Assembly (NCBI RefSeq): GCF_002754375.1
Contig: NZ_PEFF01000001.1
Coordinates: 1,240,001-1,304,000 of the forward strand
Reading direction: 5' to 3'
Source: Variovorax sp. 54
Lineage (GTDB): Bacteria; Pseudomonadota; Gammaproteobacteria; Burkholderiales; Burkholderiaceae_C
Length of the DNA stretch: 64,000 bases
Under the pieces are notes generated by a model, which worked only from the letters and a program-made list of their open reading frames with translations, was not told where the DNA came from and ran no database searches. The position numbers and the translations under genes were made by a program. Shown one piece after another: positions 32,053-41,794 of the stretch (the first letter of the stretch is position 1; the number at the start of each line of letters is the position of its first letter).

Positions 32053-34380
32053 ATGCATCCGGTGCGCGTGCCCCGATGGGCGAGCTGCTGGCTGCTCGGC
32101 CTGGCCTTGTGGCTGTGGGCCTTCTCGGCCAGCGCAGTGGAAGCGGTCAAGTTCAGCGCGCTGGCCCGAGGCAACATCGCCGTCGCGCAAGCCGTCGAGG
32201 TGCTGGAAGATCCCACCGCCCGCCTGTCGGCCAGCGAGGTGCTCGCCCTGCCGACCGGCGGTGCGAACGGGTTCGTGCCCGCCACGCCCGACCAGCTGAT
32301 GCGCGGGTTCTCGACATCGGCGGTCTGGCTGCGCCTGTCGCTGGTCAACGATGCGCAAGAGACGCGCACGGCGCGGTTCGGGCTCAACGTGACGTGGCTG
32401 CGGCATGTCGAATTTCACCTGCTGCGCACGCGCGACGGGCAGCCCGCGTGGACGCATGCGCAGGCCGGCGTGTCCGACCCGATGGACGCCACGCACCGCT
32501 ACGACCGCGTGCCGCAACTGAAGATCGACCTGCAGCCGGGCGAGTCGGTGCAGGTGCTGGTACGCGTGATGAGCACGGGCCAGATCAAGCTGGTGCTGGA
32601 GCTGCACACCGACGAGGCCTGGCATCACATCGAACGCAACCATGCGCTGCTCAGCGGCCTGCTGATCGGCGGGCTGCTGGCCTTCGCGGTGTATTCGGCC
32701 GCGCTGTGGTGGATTTCGCGCGCGCCGATGCTCGCGTTCCAGGCCGGGAGCTTTGCGCTGCTGGCGCTGTACGAGGCCACGTACCGGGGCTATGCACGCA
32801 TTGCGCTGTGGCCAAACAGCACCGACTGGAGCTACCGCGGGCACAGCGTGATGGTGGCGGCCACGGTGCTGTGCCTGCTGCTGTACTTTCACGAGCGCAG
32901 CCGCCAGAGCCCCGTGCGCGTGCCGGGGCGCCCGCTGCTGTACGTGCTGGCCGGTGTCGAGATCGTCGTGCTGCTGGGCACCTTGCTCGGGCCCTACGCG
33001 ACCTTCGCGTCCATCGGCATCGTGAACGCGCCGCTGATCGTGCTCACGCTGACGGTCTGCACCTTCATCTACCAACGGCGCGCCGGCCCGGGCGGACGGC
33101 TGTCGCTGCTGGTGATGCTCGTGATCTGCGTGGGCGCGCTGATGCGCATGTCGGCGCTGATGTTCGCGGAGCGCTCGATGTCCGACTTCGACCACTATGC
33201 GCTGGCGTTCCCGGGCATGCTGGTCGGCGCGTTCGCGATCACGGCGTGGTCGTTCCAGGAAACGCGCCAGCGCAACGCGGCGCAGCAGACGCTGCTGGCG
33301 TGGCAGGCCCAGGAGCAGCTGCGGCTCGAAGAAGAAGTGGTGCGCAAGACCCGCGCCCTGAGCGAGGCACTGGGCCAGGCCGAACAGCGCACGCGCGAGC
33401 AGAAGGAGCTGCTGGCCTACATCAGCCACGACCTGCGCGCGCCGGTGGCCACCATCCTCGGCAACCTGAGGCTCATGCAGGACGCCGGCGACACGCCCGC
33501 GCCCACGCGGCTCGCCACCATCGAGCGCAGCGCGGCCTACCAGCTGGAGCTGATCGATGACCTCGTCGACTACGCCAAGGGCGAGCTGGCGCCGCTGGCC
33601 GTCGAGGCGCAACCGGTGCAGCTGCGCACGCTGGTCGACAACATCGCACAGTACGCGGACGCGCTCGCGCAGCGCCAGCACAACAGCTTCGAACTGACGA
33701 TCGACGGCGCGCTGCCGGCCATGGTCCACCTGGACGGCAAGCGGCTGCAGCAGGTGGTGCTGAACCTGCTGTCGAACGCGGCCAAGTTCACGCGCAATGG
33801 AACGATCGCACTGCGCGTGCACGCCCTGCCCGCCGCCGTTGGCGATGCCTGGCAGCTGCATTTCGAGGTGACCGACAGCGGCACGGGCATCGATACAGAC
33901 ACGCTCGACCGCATGACCCGCCTGCTAGCCGACAACGCCCCCAGCATGGCGGGCGGCGGCCTCGGGCTGGTGATTGCGCAGCGCATCGTGCAGCGGATGG
34001 GCGGGCAGTTGGCAATCCACAGCGGCATGGGCACGGGGACGCGGGTGGTCTTTTCGCTGTCGACCGAGCCGGCGCCTTCGTCGGATGCGCCGTCTGCGCC
34101 GCCGCCACCGGAACCCATCGCCGCGCCCGCCCCGCGTGCGAAGCCCCGGGCGCGTGGGCGGCCGCTGCCGGTGCTGACGCCGCTGTCGCCGACGCAGAAG
34201 GACGAGCTCGAAGCGCTGGCCCGCGACGGGCGATGGAGCGACCTGCACGAATGGGTGAACCGGCTGGCCACGGACGCGCACAGCCAGCCGATGGTGCTGA
34301 CGCTTCGCCAGGCGCTGGACCGGCTGGATTTCGAGCAGATCCGCCTGATGGCGCGCGCGGCGCCCGTGCGCGCGCTGTAG
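32053..34380 (+). CDS. 7TM-DISM sensor histidine kinase
   Basis: This 775-residue kinase has a signal or first helix (SCWLLGLALWLWAFSASA), a periplasmic 7TMR-DISM extracellular domain (about residues 30-195), seven membrane helices (about 200-405), a coiled coil and a kinase core. The core shows H-box LLAYISHDLRAPVATILGNL, N-box NLLSNAAKFT, G1 DSGTGID and G2 GGGLGLVIAQRIVQRMGG. The last 75 residues (LSPTQKDELEALARDGRWSD onward) form the same C-terminal module as in the kinase at 16537-18198. It pairs with the response regulator directly upstream. Confidence 0.92.
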   Translation: MHPVRVPRWASCWLLGLALWLWAFSASAVEAVKFSALARGNIAVAQAVEVLEDPTARLSASEVLALPTGGANGFVPATPDQLMRGFSTSAVWLRLSLVNDAQETRTARFGLNVTWLRHVEFHLLRTRDGQPAWTHAQAGVSDPMDATHRYDRVPQLKIDLQPGESVQVLVRVMSTGQIKLVLELHTDEAWHHIERNHALLSGLLIGGLLAFAVYSAALWWISRAPMLAFQAGSFALLALYEATYRGYARIALWPNSTDWSYRGHSVMVAATVLCLLLYFHERSRQSPVRVPGRPLLYVLAGVEIVVLLGTLLGPYATFASIGIVNAPLIVLTLTVCTFIYQRRAGPGGRLSLLVMLVICVGALMRMSALMFAERSMSDFDHYALAFPGMLVGAFAITAWSFQETRQRNAAQQTLLAWQAQEQLRLEEEVVRKTRALSEALGQAEQRTREQKELLAYISHDLRAPVATILGNLRLMQDAGDTPAPTRLATIERSAAYQLELIDDLVDYAKGELAPLAVEAQPVQLRTLVDNIAQYADALAQRQHNSFELTIDGALPAMVHLDGKRLQQVVLNLLSNAAKFTRNGTIALRVHALPAAVGDAWQLHFEVTDSGTGIDTDTLDRMTRLLADNAPSMAGGGLGLVIAQRIVQRMGGQLAIHSGMGTGTRVVFSLSTEPAPSSDAPSAPPPPEPIAAPAPRAKPRARGRPLPVLTPLSPTQKDELEALARDGRWSDLHEWVNRLATDAHSQPMVLTLRQALDRLDFEQIRLMARAAPVRAL

Positions 34381-34448
34381 CCCGCCGGGCTGCGTTGCCA
34401 GAGCCCATGCGACCGCCAGGGTCGTCTCAGCGGGTGGCTATCGCTTTC

Positions 34449-34471
34449 TATTTCGATATATCTAGAATAGT
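34449..34471. promoter_or_regulatory. AT-rich partial dyad before yqjI, candidate YqjI operator
   Basis: A TA-rich, partly symmetrical stretch around cgatatatct lies 27 bases before the yqjI start, in otherwise GC-rich DNA. YqjI in Escherichia coli binds TA-rich inverted repeats at its own promoter and at yqjH. The match here is by resemblance and position only. Confidence 0.5.
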
Positions 34472-34497
34472 CTCGACACCTTCCAGAAAGACAGCCC

Positions 34498-35085
34498 ATG
34501 CGCCACCTTCACCACGCTCCGCACCACCATCACCACCGCCACGCCCCGCGCGGCGAACACGAAGACGGCCTCTCGGGGGGCGGTCGCGGGCTGCGCGGCG
34601 GGCGCGGTGGCGGCGCGGGCCGGGTGTTCGGCCACGGCGGTTTGCGCTTCGTGCTGCTCCAGCTCATTGCCGACAAGCCCTCGCACGGCTATGAACTCAT
34701 CAAGGCCATCGAAGACCGCCTGGGCGGCACCTACGCGCCGAGCCCCGGCGTGGTCTACCCCACGCTCACGCTGCTGGAAGAGCTGGGCTACCTGAGCGTG
34801 GAAACCGCCGACGTCGGCGGTCGCAAGCGCTACAGCATCACGCCGAGCGGCCAGGAGTTCCTGGCCGCCAACCGCGAGACGGCCGACGCCATGATGGCCC
34901 GCATGGCGGGCGGCGTGGACGGCGCCGGCCCGCGCGCCGGACGGCCCCCGCAAGTCACCCGCGCCATCGAGAACCTCAAGCTCGCGATGCGCCTGCGCCT
35001 CGGCGGCGCCCCCCTCACCGAACAACAAGCCCACGAATTCGCCGCGGTGCTCGACAGCGCCGCACAACAGCTGGAACGCATCTGA
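34498..35085 (+). CDS. yqjI: PadR-family metal-responsive repressor YqjI
   Basis: This 195-residue protein closely follows Escherichia coli YqjI. It has a His-rich N-terminal extension (HHAPHHHHHRH) and a Gly/Arg-rich linker, then the PadR winged helix (FGHGGLRFVLLQLIADKPSH, GYELIKAIEDRLGG, YAPSPGVVYPTLTLLEELGY). A C-terminal helical dimer region comes last. YqjI is known to repress yqjH and itself and to release DNA when it binds nickel or iron; the His-rich tail is the presumed metal site. The ferric-reductase gene starts 14 bases downstream, the same partnership. Confidence 0.92.
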   Translation: MRHLHHAPHHHHHRHAPRGEHEDGLSGGGRGLRGGRGGGAGRVFGHGGLRFVLLQLIADKPSHGYELIKAIEDRLGGTYAPSPGVVYPTLTLLEELGYLSVETADVGGRKRYSITPSGQEFLAANRETADAMMARMAGGVDGAGPRAGRPPQVTRAIENLKLAMRLRLGGAPLTEQQAHEFAAVLDSAAQQLERI

Positions 35086-35099
35086 ACCCAACTCTGCAA

Positions 35100-35939
35100 A
35101 TGACTGACTTCACTACGACTCCTTCTTCCAACACGCCCGACCGCACGCCGCGCCGCGTGCGCCACGAACTGCGCTTTCGCCAACTCACGGTGAAGACCGT
35201 GCAGCGCGTGACGCCGCACCTGATTCGCATCACGCTGACCGGCGACGCGCTCGAAGGCTTCACGAGCCCCGGCTTCGACGACCACGCGAAGCTGTTCTTT
35301 CCCGACGCCGCCACCGGCCAGCTCACGCTGCCGACCGCCGGTCCCGACGGCCCGGTGTGGCCCGAAGGCGGGCGCCCGGCCATGCGCGACTACACGCCGC
35401 GCCGCCACGATGCGCAAGCGAACACGCTCGAGATCGACTTCGCTCTACACGACGCCGGCCCCGCCACGCAGTGGGCCGAGCAGGCCAAGCCCGGCGACAT
35501 CGTCGGCGTGGGCGGTCCGCGCGGCTCGTTCATCGTGCCGACCGAATTCGACTGGCACCTGCTGATCGGCGACGACACCGCCCTGCCCGCCATCTCGCGC
35601 CGCCTGGCCGAACTGCCCGCCGGTGCGCGCGTGGTGGTGCTGGCGGAAGTCGACAGCAAAGCCGACGAGATTCCCTTCGAGACGCAGGCCGACCTCACGC
35701 TGCGCTGGGTGCACCGCCAAGGCGCCGCGCCGGGCCTGAGCCCGGTGCTGGTCGACACGCTGAAAGCGATGACGCTGCCGGCCGGCGACTTCCATGCGTG
35801 GGTGGGATGCGAATCGGCGATTGCGAAGGCGCTGCGCGCGCACCTCGTGGGTGAGCGCGGCGCGAACCCGAAGTGGGTTCGGGCGTCGGGTTACTGGCGC
35901 CGCGGTGCCGTGGCGACGCACGACACGCACGACGAGTAA
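35100..35939 (+). CDS. yqjH: siderophore-interacting protein / ferric-chelate reductase YqjH-like
   Basis: This 279-residue cytoplasmic flavoprotein belongs to the SIP family (ViuB, YqjH), which uses NAD(P)H and FAD to release iron from ferric siderophores. The FAD-binding part includes [20 protein letters not shown], and [16 protein letters not shown] follows. The C-terminal part carries [20 protein letters not shown] and [13 protein letters not shown], both family landmarks. It is the second gene of the yqjI operon. Its 3' end meets a long inverted repeat shared with the convergent corA gene. Confidence 0.92.
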   Translation: MTDFTTTPSSNTPDRTPRRVRHELRFRQLTVKTVQRVTPHLIRITLTGDALEGFTSPGFDDHAKLFFPDAATGQLTLPTAGPDGPVWPEGGRPAMRDYTPRRHDAQANTLEIDFALHDAGPATQWAEQAKPGDIVGVGGPRGSFIVPTEFDWHLLIGDDTALPAISRRLAELPAGARVVVLAEVDSKADEIPFETQADLTLRWVHRQGAAPGLSPVLVDTLKAMTLPAGDFHAWVGCESAIAKALRAHLVGERGANPKWVRASGYWRRGAVATHDTHDE

Positions 35940-35960
35940 ACGTCGCGGATGGTATTGCTC

Positions 35961-36070
35961 CTTCCCCTCCCGGGGGAAGGCTGGGATGGGGGCAAGCGGC
36001 CTCAAGAAAGCCGCTGATGGTTGAGAGGCCGCGAGCCCCCACCCCCGCCCTCCCCCGGAAGGGGAGGGAG
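35961..36070. terminator. long imperfect inverted repeat between convergent genes, likely bidirectional terminator
   Basis: Two arms of about 45 bases, beginning near cttcccctcccgggggaagg and ending near ccctcccccggaaggggagg, pair imperfectly around a central loop near 36004-36023. It fills the whole gap between the convergent yqjH and corA genes. The size and GC-rich arms suggest a structured bidirectional terminator, possibly a dispersed intergenic repeat of this genome. Confidence 0.6.
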
Positions 36071-36078
36071 AAAGTCGC

Positions 36079-37062
36079 TCAAAGCCAGCCGACGCGCTTG
36101 AACCGGTAATACAGATAGCCGCAGGTACTGACGATCAGCCCCAGCGCCATCGCATACCCATAGCGGAATTTCAGCTCAGGCATCTGCTCGAAATTCATCC
36201 CCCAGATGCCCGCGAACGCAGTACACACCGCAAAGATGCTGGCCCAGGCGGCCAGCCGCTTGGTCACTTCGCTCTCTTCGATGGTGACCATCGAAAGATT
36301 CACCTGCACTGCCGTGGCGATGGTGTCGCGCACCGCATCGATCGAGCCGTTGATGCGCACCAGGTGGTCGCCCACGTCGCGAAAGTACTCCTGCGTGCCC
36401 ATGCAGATCTGCGGCACCCGCCCGCCGTGCAGCTTGCCCCCCGCCTCCACCAGCGGCGCCACCGCGCGCTTGAGCGTGAGGCTGCGGCGCTTCAGGTCGT
36501 ACAGCTGCTTGATCTTGTCGCGCGCCGCGCCACCCTGCGCAAAGATTTGCTGCTCGATGGATTCGAGTTCCACTTCGAGCGCATCGATCACCGGAAAGTA
36601 GCGGTCGACCACCGCGTCCATCAGCGCATACAGCACAAAGCCCGCGCCGTTGCGCAGCAGGTCGGGCTCGCGCTCGCAACGCTCGCGCACGCCCAGGAAG
36701 CCCTGCTGGCTGCGGTTGCGCACCGACAGCACGTAGTTCTTGCCGACGAACACGTTGACCTCGCCCACGTTCACGCTGTGCTCGCCGTCGGCTTCGGTCG
36801 AAGGCTCGACCAGGTGCATCACGACGAACAGCGAGTCGCCGTACTCCTCCACCTTGGGCCGCTGGTGGCCGTGCTGGGCGTCTTCAACGGCCAGCGGGTG
36901 CAGGTCGAACTCCTTCTGCATCTCGGCCAGCTCTTCGGGCGTGGCGTCGCTCAGCGCCACCCACACGAAGCAGCCGGCGCGGGAGATGTACTCGCTGATG
37001 TCCTCGACGGGAATGTCGGCGAGCTTGGCGCCGTTTTCATAGGCCACGCAGTTGATCAGCAT
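36079..37062 (-). CDS. corA: magnesium/cobalt transporter CorA
   Basis: This 327-residue protein is a CorA-type divalent-cation channel, working as an inner-membrane pentamer. The cytoplasmic N-terminal domain contains FDLHPLAVEDAQHGHQRPKV, typical of the family. Two C-terminal helices flank the GMN signature (WGMNFEQMPELKFRYGYAMA), and the protein ends in a basic tail (YYRFKRVGWL). The length matches CorA. It appears to be a single gene, with the next minus-strand gene 33 bases upstream. Confidence 0.94.
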   Translation of the reverse strand: MLINCVAYENGAKLADIPVEDISEYISRAGCFVWVALSDATPEELAEMQKEFDLHPLAVEDAQHGHQRPKVEEYGDSLFVVMHLVEPSTEADGEHSVNVGEVNVFVGKNYVLSVRNRSQQGFLGVRERCEREPDLLRNGAGFVLYALMDAVVDRYFPVIDALEVELESIEQQIFAQGGAARDKIKQLYDLKRRSLTLKRAVAPLVEAGGKLHGGRVPQICMGTQEYFRDVGDHLVRINGSIDAVRDTIATAVQVNLSMVTIEESEVTKRLAAWASIFAVCTAFAGIWGMNFEQMPELKFRYGYAMALGLIVSTCGYLYYRFKRVGWL

Positions 37063-37095
37063 TGGGACGCTTCCCTCTTCGAACTTGGAATGAAC

Positions 37096-37725
37096 TCAGG
37101 CCGACGCATCGGTCGATGCGGTCGCGGCCAGGGCGGCGGTCTCGACCAGCGAGGCCTCGATGGCCTGCGTCTCGCGGCCAAGCAGGGCCAGCCCCTGGTC
37201 GGCCAATGCGCGGTGGCTGGCCACATCGGCCCACAGGCTCGCCGCGGCTTCGGCGCACGTCAGCGACGTGAAGCGGATGCGCCCCTTGGCCAGCGCGACG
37301 AAGCGCTGCTCGCGCAACGGGTCGGCCCGGTCCCAGGCGCCGCCGATGAGCACGCGCTTGCCGCGCTTGATGCGGGGCTCGCGCTCGGCGAAGAAAGGCA
37401 GCTTGGCGCTGACCCAGCCGAGCAGGCCGGTGTTCAGCGCAGTGTCGAAGGCGGAGGGGGCCGCGTTCGCCTTGGCAAATTCGCGCAGCGTGCCGAGCTG
37501 GTAGAGCGCCGGGTCCTTGGCGCCGCCTGTGCCTTCCACGGGCCGGATGACGGACGGGCCGCTGTTGCCCGTGCCCGGGCGCCCTTCGGGCCGTTTCGAC
37601 TTGCGCAGGTCCGCCAGCTGGGCGGGCGACATGCACAGATACAGCGCCGCGAGTTCAGCGGGCAAGGTGGCGGTGTCCGGGAGCGCGTCCGCTGCAGGGC
37701 CTTTGATTTCATCCGACGGGGCCAT
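37096..37725 (-). CDS. unknown protein with MerR-like helix-turn-helix
   Basis: This 209-residue protein is not recognised as a whole. The N-terminal segment [20 protein letters not shown] followed by GPSVIRPV and YQLGTLREF has the pattern of an excisionase/AlpA-type HTH_17 domain. The rest is a mixed region with [20 protein letters not shown] and an Ala-rich C-terminus. Such proteins occur in Burkholderiales genomes near mobile or stress genes. It precedes corA on the same strand with a 33-base gap. Confidence 0.7.
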   Translation of the reverse strand: MAPSDEIKGPAADALPDTATLPAELAALYLCMSPAQLADLRKSKRPEGRPGTGNSGPSVIRPVEGTGGAKDPALYQLGTLREFAKANAAPSAFDTALNTGLLGWVSAKLPFFAEREPRIKRGKRVLIGGAWDRADPLREQRFVALAKGRIRFTSLTCAEAAASLWADVASHRALADQGLALLGRETQAIEASLVETAALAATASTDASA

Positions 37726-37807
37726 GGGCGCCTTTGTTCTTCACGCGGGGTTTGCGCCGGGGGATTTTAGGAGGGGCCGTGCAGGCCGCCGCCCGCGCCC
37801 GGCCGCG

Positions 37808-38041
37808 TCAGTGCCCAGGGCCGGCCTGCCCGTCCGGCTCGGGCGCCTGGGCCGGCAGCCATTGCAGCTCGTCCGGCAGGTAGGGCCGCGACCAGTTCAT
37901 GCCATCCAGCCGCACGCGCAGCGTGAGCCCTCGCACGGTGGTCACGGTGCCGGGCTGCCCGTGCACCAGCACCCTGGCGCCCTTGCGGGCAGGCACATGA
38001 AATCGTTTCCGGATGTCCTCGTAGCTCACTGGGGTCTCCAT
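37808..38041 (-). CDS. small hypothetical protein, SH3-like
   Basis: This 77-residue protein contains [19 protein letters not shown] and [20 protein letters not shown], a beta-rich pattern like small phage and plasmid proteins that have a short SH3-like barrel. The ATG at 38041 is preferred over a TTG one codon upstream. The 32-bp palindrome at 38063-38094 lies directly in its upstream region. Function unknown. Confidence 0.6.
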   Translation of the reverse strand: METPVSYEDIRKRFHVPARKGARVLVHGQPGTVTTVRGLTLRVRLDGMNWSRPYLPDELQWLPAQAPEPDGQAGPGH

Positions 38042-38062
38042 CAAGAAAAAGTCGCGTGCGCT

Positions 38063-38094
38063 CGCGTAGTCATGCGCATGCGCATGACTACGCG
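38063..38094. repeat. perfect 32-bp palindrome upstream of mutS
   Basis: The 16-base arm cgcgtagtcatgcgca is followed without a spacer by its exact reverse complement. The arms also contain the short direct repeat gcatgc/gcgcatg. It lies 22 bases upstream of the small minus-strand gene and 158 bases before mutS. A palindrome of this length is far beyond chance. It could be a regulator site, a recombination or cruciform element, or a terminator-like hairpin. Confidence 0.8.
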
Positions 38095-38251
38095 CGGGGG
38101 GAAGCTTCTGGATTCAAGGCAATGCGGCCAAAGTGGACGCTGCGGGGGATTCGGTGCGAGGAGGCCGGCGCACACGCCGATGGCCGTCCCCGATAATGAC
38201 CCGATCCCCGGGATGCGTAACGCGCACCCTCTTTTCTTCTCCACGGATTCA

Positions 38252-40918
38252 ATGACCTTACCGGTGAAAAGCACCAAAGATCAAGCCCCCTCGGCTGGCG
38301 ACTTCGCCGGGCACACGCCCATGATGGCGCAATATCTAGGCCTCAAAGCCGACCATCCGGACACCCTGCTGTTCTACCGGATGGGCGATTTCTACGAACT
38401 GTTCTGGGCCGACGCCGAAAAGGCCTCGCGCCTGCTCGACATCACGCTCACCCAGCGCGGCCAGTCGGCCGGGCAGCCGGTGCTGATGTGCGGCGTGCCC
38501 TTCCACTCGGTCGACACCTACCTCGCGCGGCTCATCAAGCTCGGCGAATCCGTGGCCATCTGCGAGCAGGTGGGCGAGGTCGGCGCCAGCAAAGGGCCGG
38601 TCGAGCGCAAGGTGGTGCGGGTGGTCACGCCCGGCACACTGACCGATTCGGAACTGCTCAACGACAAGAGCGATTCGCTGCTGCTCGCCGTGCATGCGGG
38701 CACGCGCAATTTCTGCGGCCTGGCCTGGCTCAGCGTGACGGGCGCCGAGCTGCGGTTGGCCGAGTGCCCGGCCGATGCGCTCGAAGCCTGGATCGCGCGC
38801 ATCGCGCCGAGCGAGCTGCTGTACAGCGCCGAGGTCACGCCCGCTTTCGAGCAGCGCCTGAAGGCCGCGCGTGCGGCCGTGCCGTTCACGCTGTCGCTGC
38901 GTCCGGCGTGGCAGTTCGATCCCGGCCTGGGCGAGCGCAAGCTCAGCGAGCAGATGGGCAGCCACAGCCTCGCGGCGTGGAACGCCGAATCGCTGGGCAA
39001 TGCGCACGCCGCCGCCGCCGCGCTGCTGGGCTATGCCGAGCACACGCAAGGCCGCGCGCTGTCGCATGTGCAGCGGCTGTCGGTGGAGCGCGACGGCGAC
39101 CTGATCGAGCTGCCGCCCACCACGCGCCGCAACCTCGAGCTGGTGCAGACGCTGCGCGGCGAAGACTCGCCCACGATGTTCTCGCTGCTCGACACCTGCA
39201 TGACGGGCATGGGCAGCCGCCTGCTCAAGCGCTGGCTGCTCTCGCCGCGCCGCGACCGCAGCGAAGCCCAGGGCCGGCTCGACGCCATTGGTGCGCTGCA
39301 ATCCCCCGGGCCCGGCGCCACCGCCGCGCCCTGGCGCACGCTGCGCGAGCAGCTCAAGAACACGAGCGACGTGGAACGCATCGCGGCGCGCATCGCGCTT
39401 CGCCAGGTGCGCCCGCGCGAACTCGTGGCGTTGCAGCTCGCGCTGTCGAAGGCCGAGCAGCTGGCGCCGCTGCTGCCGGGCGCCGCGGCGCTGCTGGCAC
39501 AGATCACCGAACGCCTCGCACCGCCGCCGGGCTGCGCCGACCTGCTGGTGCGCGCGGTCAAGCCCGACCCGTCGGCGCTGGTGCGCGACGGCGGCGTGAT
39601 TGCCACCGGCCATGACGCCGAGCTCGACGAGCTGCGCGAGATCAGCGAGAACTGCGACGACTTTCTGCTCAAGCTCGAGATCAGCGAGCGCGAGCGCACC
39701 GGCATCAGCAACCTGCGCGTGCAGTTCAACCGCGTGCACGGTTTCTACATCGAGGTGACGCAAAGCGCGCTCTCGAAGGTCCCCGACAACTACCGCCGCC
39801 GCCAGACGCTGAAGAACGCCGAGCGCTTCATCACGCCCGAGCTGAAGACCTTCGAAGACAAGGCACTGAGCGCGCAAGACCGCGCACTGGCGCGCGAGAA
39901 GTGGCTGTACGAACAACTGCTCGACGCACTGCAGCCGTCGGTGCCCGCGCTCACGCAGCTGGCCGGCGGCATCGCCGCGCTCGACGCGCTCTGCGCGCTG
40001 GCCGAGCGCTCGCACACGCTGAACTGGCGCGCGCCGACGTTCGTGTCGCACCCGTGCATCGAGATCCAGCAGGGCCGCCACCCGGTGGTGGAGGCGCGGC
40101 TGGCCGAGAAGTCGTCGGGCGGCTTCATTGCCAACGACACGCAGATGGGGCCGCAGCAGCGCATGCAGATCATCACCGGCCCGAACATGGGCGGTAAGTC
40201 GACCTACATGCGGCAGGTGGCCATCGTGGTGCTGCTGGCGTCCATCGGCTCGCACGTGCCGGCCACGGCCTGCCGGCTCGGGCCGATCGACGCGATTCAC
40301 ACGCGCATCGGCGCGGCCGACGACCTGGCCAACGCGCAGTCGACCTTCATGCTCGAGATGACCGAGGCCGCGCAAATCTTGCACAGCGCCACGGCGCAGT
40401 CGCTGGTGCTGATGGACGAAATCGGCCGTGGCACCAGCACCTTCGACGGCCTGGCGCTGGCGGCCGGCATCGCGGCGCAGCTGCACGACCGCAGCAAGGC
40501 CTTCACGCTGTTCGCGACCCACTACTTCGAGCTGACCGAGTTCCCGGCCACGCACCACGGCGCGGTGAACATGCACGTGAGCGCCACCGAGTCGGGTCGC
40601 GACATCGTGTTCCTGCACGAGATGCAGCCAGGCCCGGCCAGCAAGAGCTACGGCATCCAGGTGGCACGCCTCGCAGGCATGCCCGCTGCGGTGGTCAACC
40701 ATGCGCGACAGGCGCTCGATGCACTCGAATCGCAGCATGCGCAAACGCGTGCACAGGTCGACCTGTTCGCGCCCCCGCCCGCCGCCGAAACCCCCATGGT
40801 CAGCGCCGTAGAATCCGCGCTGGCTGCCCTCGACCCGGACACCATGAGCCCGCGCGAAGCCCTCGACGCGCTCTATGCCCTCCAGAAACTGAACGCACGT
40901 GAACGCAGTACCGCATGA
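38252..40918 (+). CDS. mutS: DNA mismatch repair protein MutS
   Basis: This 888-residue protein detects mismatches and recruits MutL. The mismatch-contacting Phe-x-Glu motif is F47-Y48-E49 in [10 protein letters not shown]. The connector, lever and clamp domains follow. The ATPase has Walker A GPNMGGKS at residues 643-650, Walker [17 protein letters not shown] and the switch motif [10 protein letters not shown]-terminal helical tail ends in [12 protein letters not shown]. The start at 38252 gives an N-terminus of normal length; longer in-frame extensions run through the palindrome and are rejected. Confidence 0.96.
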   Translation: MTLPVKSTKDQAPSAGDFAGHTPMMAQYLGLKADHPDTLLFYRMGDFYELFWADAEKASRLLDITLTQRGQSAGQPVLMCGVPFHSVDTYLARLIKLGESVAICEQVGEVGASKGPVERKVVRVVTPGTLTDSELLNDKSDSLLLAVHAGTRNFCGLAWLSVTGAELRLAECPADALEAWIARIAPSELLYSAEVTPAFEQRLKAARAAVPFTLSLRPAWQFDPGLGERKLSEQMGSHSLAAWNAESLGNAHAAAAALLGYAEHTQGRALSHVQRLSVERDGDLIELPPTTRRNLELVQTLRGEDSPTMFSLLDTCMTGMGSRLLKRWLLSPRRDRSEAQGRLDAIGALQSPGPGATAAPWRTLREQLKNTSDVERIAARIALRQVRPRELVALQLALSKAEQLAPLLPGAAALLAQITERLAPPPGCADLLVRAVKPDPSALVRDGGVIATGHDAELDELREISENCDDFLLKLEISERERTGISNLRVQFNRVHGFYIEVTQSALSKVPDNYRRRQTLKNAERFITPELKTFEDKALSAQDRALAREKWLYEQLLDALQPSVPALTQLAGGIAALDALCALAERSHTLNWRAPTFVSHPCIEIQQGRHPVVEARLAEKSSGGFIANDTQMGPQQRMQIITGPNMGGKSTYMRQVAIVVLLASIGSHVPATACRLGPIDAIHTRIGAADDLANAQSTFMLEMTEAAQILHSATAQSLVLMDEIGRGTSTFDGLALAAGIAAQLHDRSKAFTLFATHYFELTEFPATHHGAVNMHVSATESGRDIVFLHEMQPGPASKSYGIQVARLAGMPAAVVNHARQALDALESQHAQTRAQVDLFAPPPAAETPMVSAVESALAALDPDTMSPREALDALYALQKLNARERSTA

Positions 40919-40946
40919 GCGGGCCCAGTTCCTGCAAGGCGAACCC

Positions 40947-41786
40947 ATGACTTATTGCGTAGGCATCAAACTCAACGCCGGCCTGGTGTTTCTCTCCGAC
41001 TCGCGCACGAACGCGGGCGTGGACCACATCAGCACCTTCCGCAAGATGATCGTCTACGAACAGCCGGGCGACCGCGTCATGGTGCTGCTGTCGTCGGGCA
41101 ACCTGAGCATCTCGCAGTCGGTGCGCGAAATTTTGCAGATCGAAGAGCTGCGCGAAACGCGCGAAGACGGCTCGCAGGGCGACCCCATCACCATCTGGAA
41201 CGCCAAGAGCATGTTCGACGCCGCGCGCGTGCTGGGCTCGGCCGTGCGCCACGTGTACGACCGCGACGCCGAGGCGCTCAAGCATGCGGGCCTGGACTTC
41301 AACGTGTCGTTCATCTTCGGCGGACAGGTCAAGGGCGAAGGCATGCGCCTGTTTTTGGTCTACGCCGCGGGCAACTTCATCGAAGCGACCACCGAGACGC
41401 CCTACTTCCAGGTGGGCGAATCGAAGTACGGCAAGCCCGTGCTCGACCGTGTGCTCACGCCCGAGACGCCGCTCGACGAAGCCGCCAAGTGCGCGCTGGT
41501 GTCGATGGACTCGACCATGAAGTCGAACCTGTCGGTGGGCCTGCCGCTCGACCTGGTGGTGTACGAGGCCAACAAGCTCGAGACCGATCGCGTGATCTGC
41601 ATCGATGCCGACAACCCCTACTACCGCATGATGCACAACAGCTGGGGCCAGAAGCTGCGCGAAGTGTTCGACAGCATCGAAGACCCGGTGTGGGACGGCA
41701 GCGCCACCGACCACCCGCTGCGGATGCCGGCCACGCGCCACAGCCCGTTGCGAAAAATCTCGACCCCCGACGAAAAGCTCATCTGA
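40947..41786 (+). CDS. Anbu-type proteasome homologue (ancestral beta subunit)
   Basis: This 279-residue protein is a proteasome-type Ntn hydrolase of the Anbu family. The start MTYCVGIKLNAGLVFLSDSR places a Thr at position 2 as the likely nucleophile. TRTNAGVDHISTFRKM is the Anbu landmark, and SNLSVGLPLDLVVYE lies in the C-terminal half. Anbu assembles into an open helical ring, and its substrates are unclear. In many genomes it lies with ATP-grasp, alpha-E and transglutaminase-like genes; here those are absent and it sits between mutS (28-base gap) and a hydrolase. The start follows an AAGGCGA site. Confidence 0.9.
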   Translation: MTYCVGIKLNAGLVFLSDSRTNAGVDHISTFRKMIVYEQPGDRVMVLLSSGNLSISQSVREILQIEELRETREDGSQGDPITIWNAKSMFDAARVLGSAVRHVYDRDAEALKHAGLDFNVSFIFGGQVKGEGMRLFLVYAAGNFIEATTETPYFQVGESKYGKPVLDRVLTPETPLDEAAKCALVSMDSTMKSNLSVGLPLDLVVYEANKLETDRVICIDADNPYYRMMHNSWGQKLREVFDSIEDPVWDGSATDHPLRMPATRHSPLRKISTPDEKLI

Positions 41787-41794
41787 AACTGTCC

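Noticed and set aside
37517..38251. N-terminal extension of MutS by 245 residues
   Set aside because: It overlaps two minus-strand genes and the 32-bp palindrome and does not resemble any MutS N-terminus.
38336..40948. An 870-residue minus-strand frame opposite mutS
   Set aside because: It is antisense to a well-supported MutS and has the His/Arg/Gln-rich composition typical of shadow frames in GC-rich DNA.
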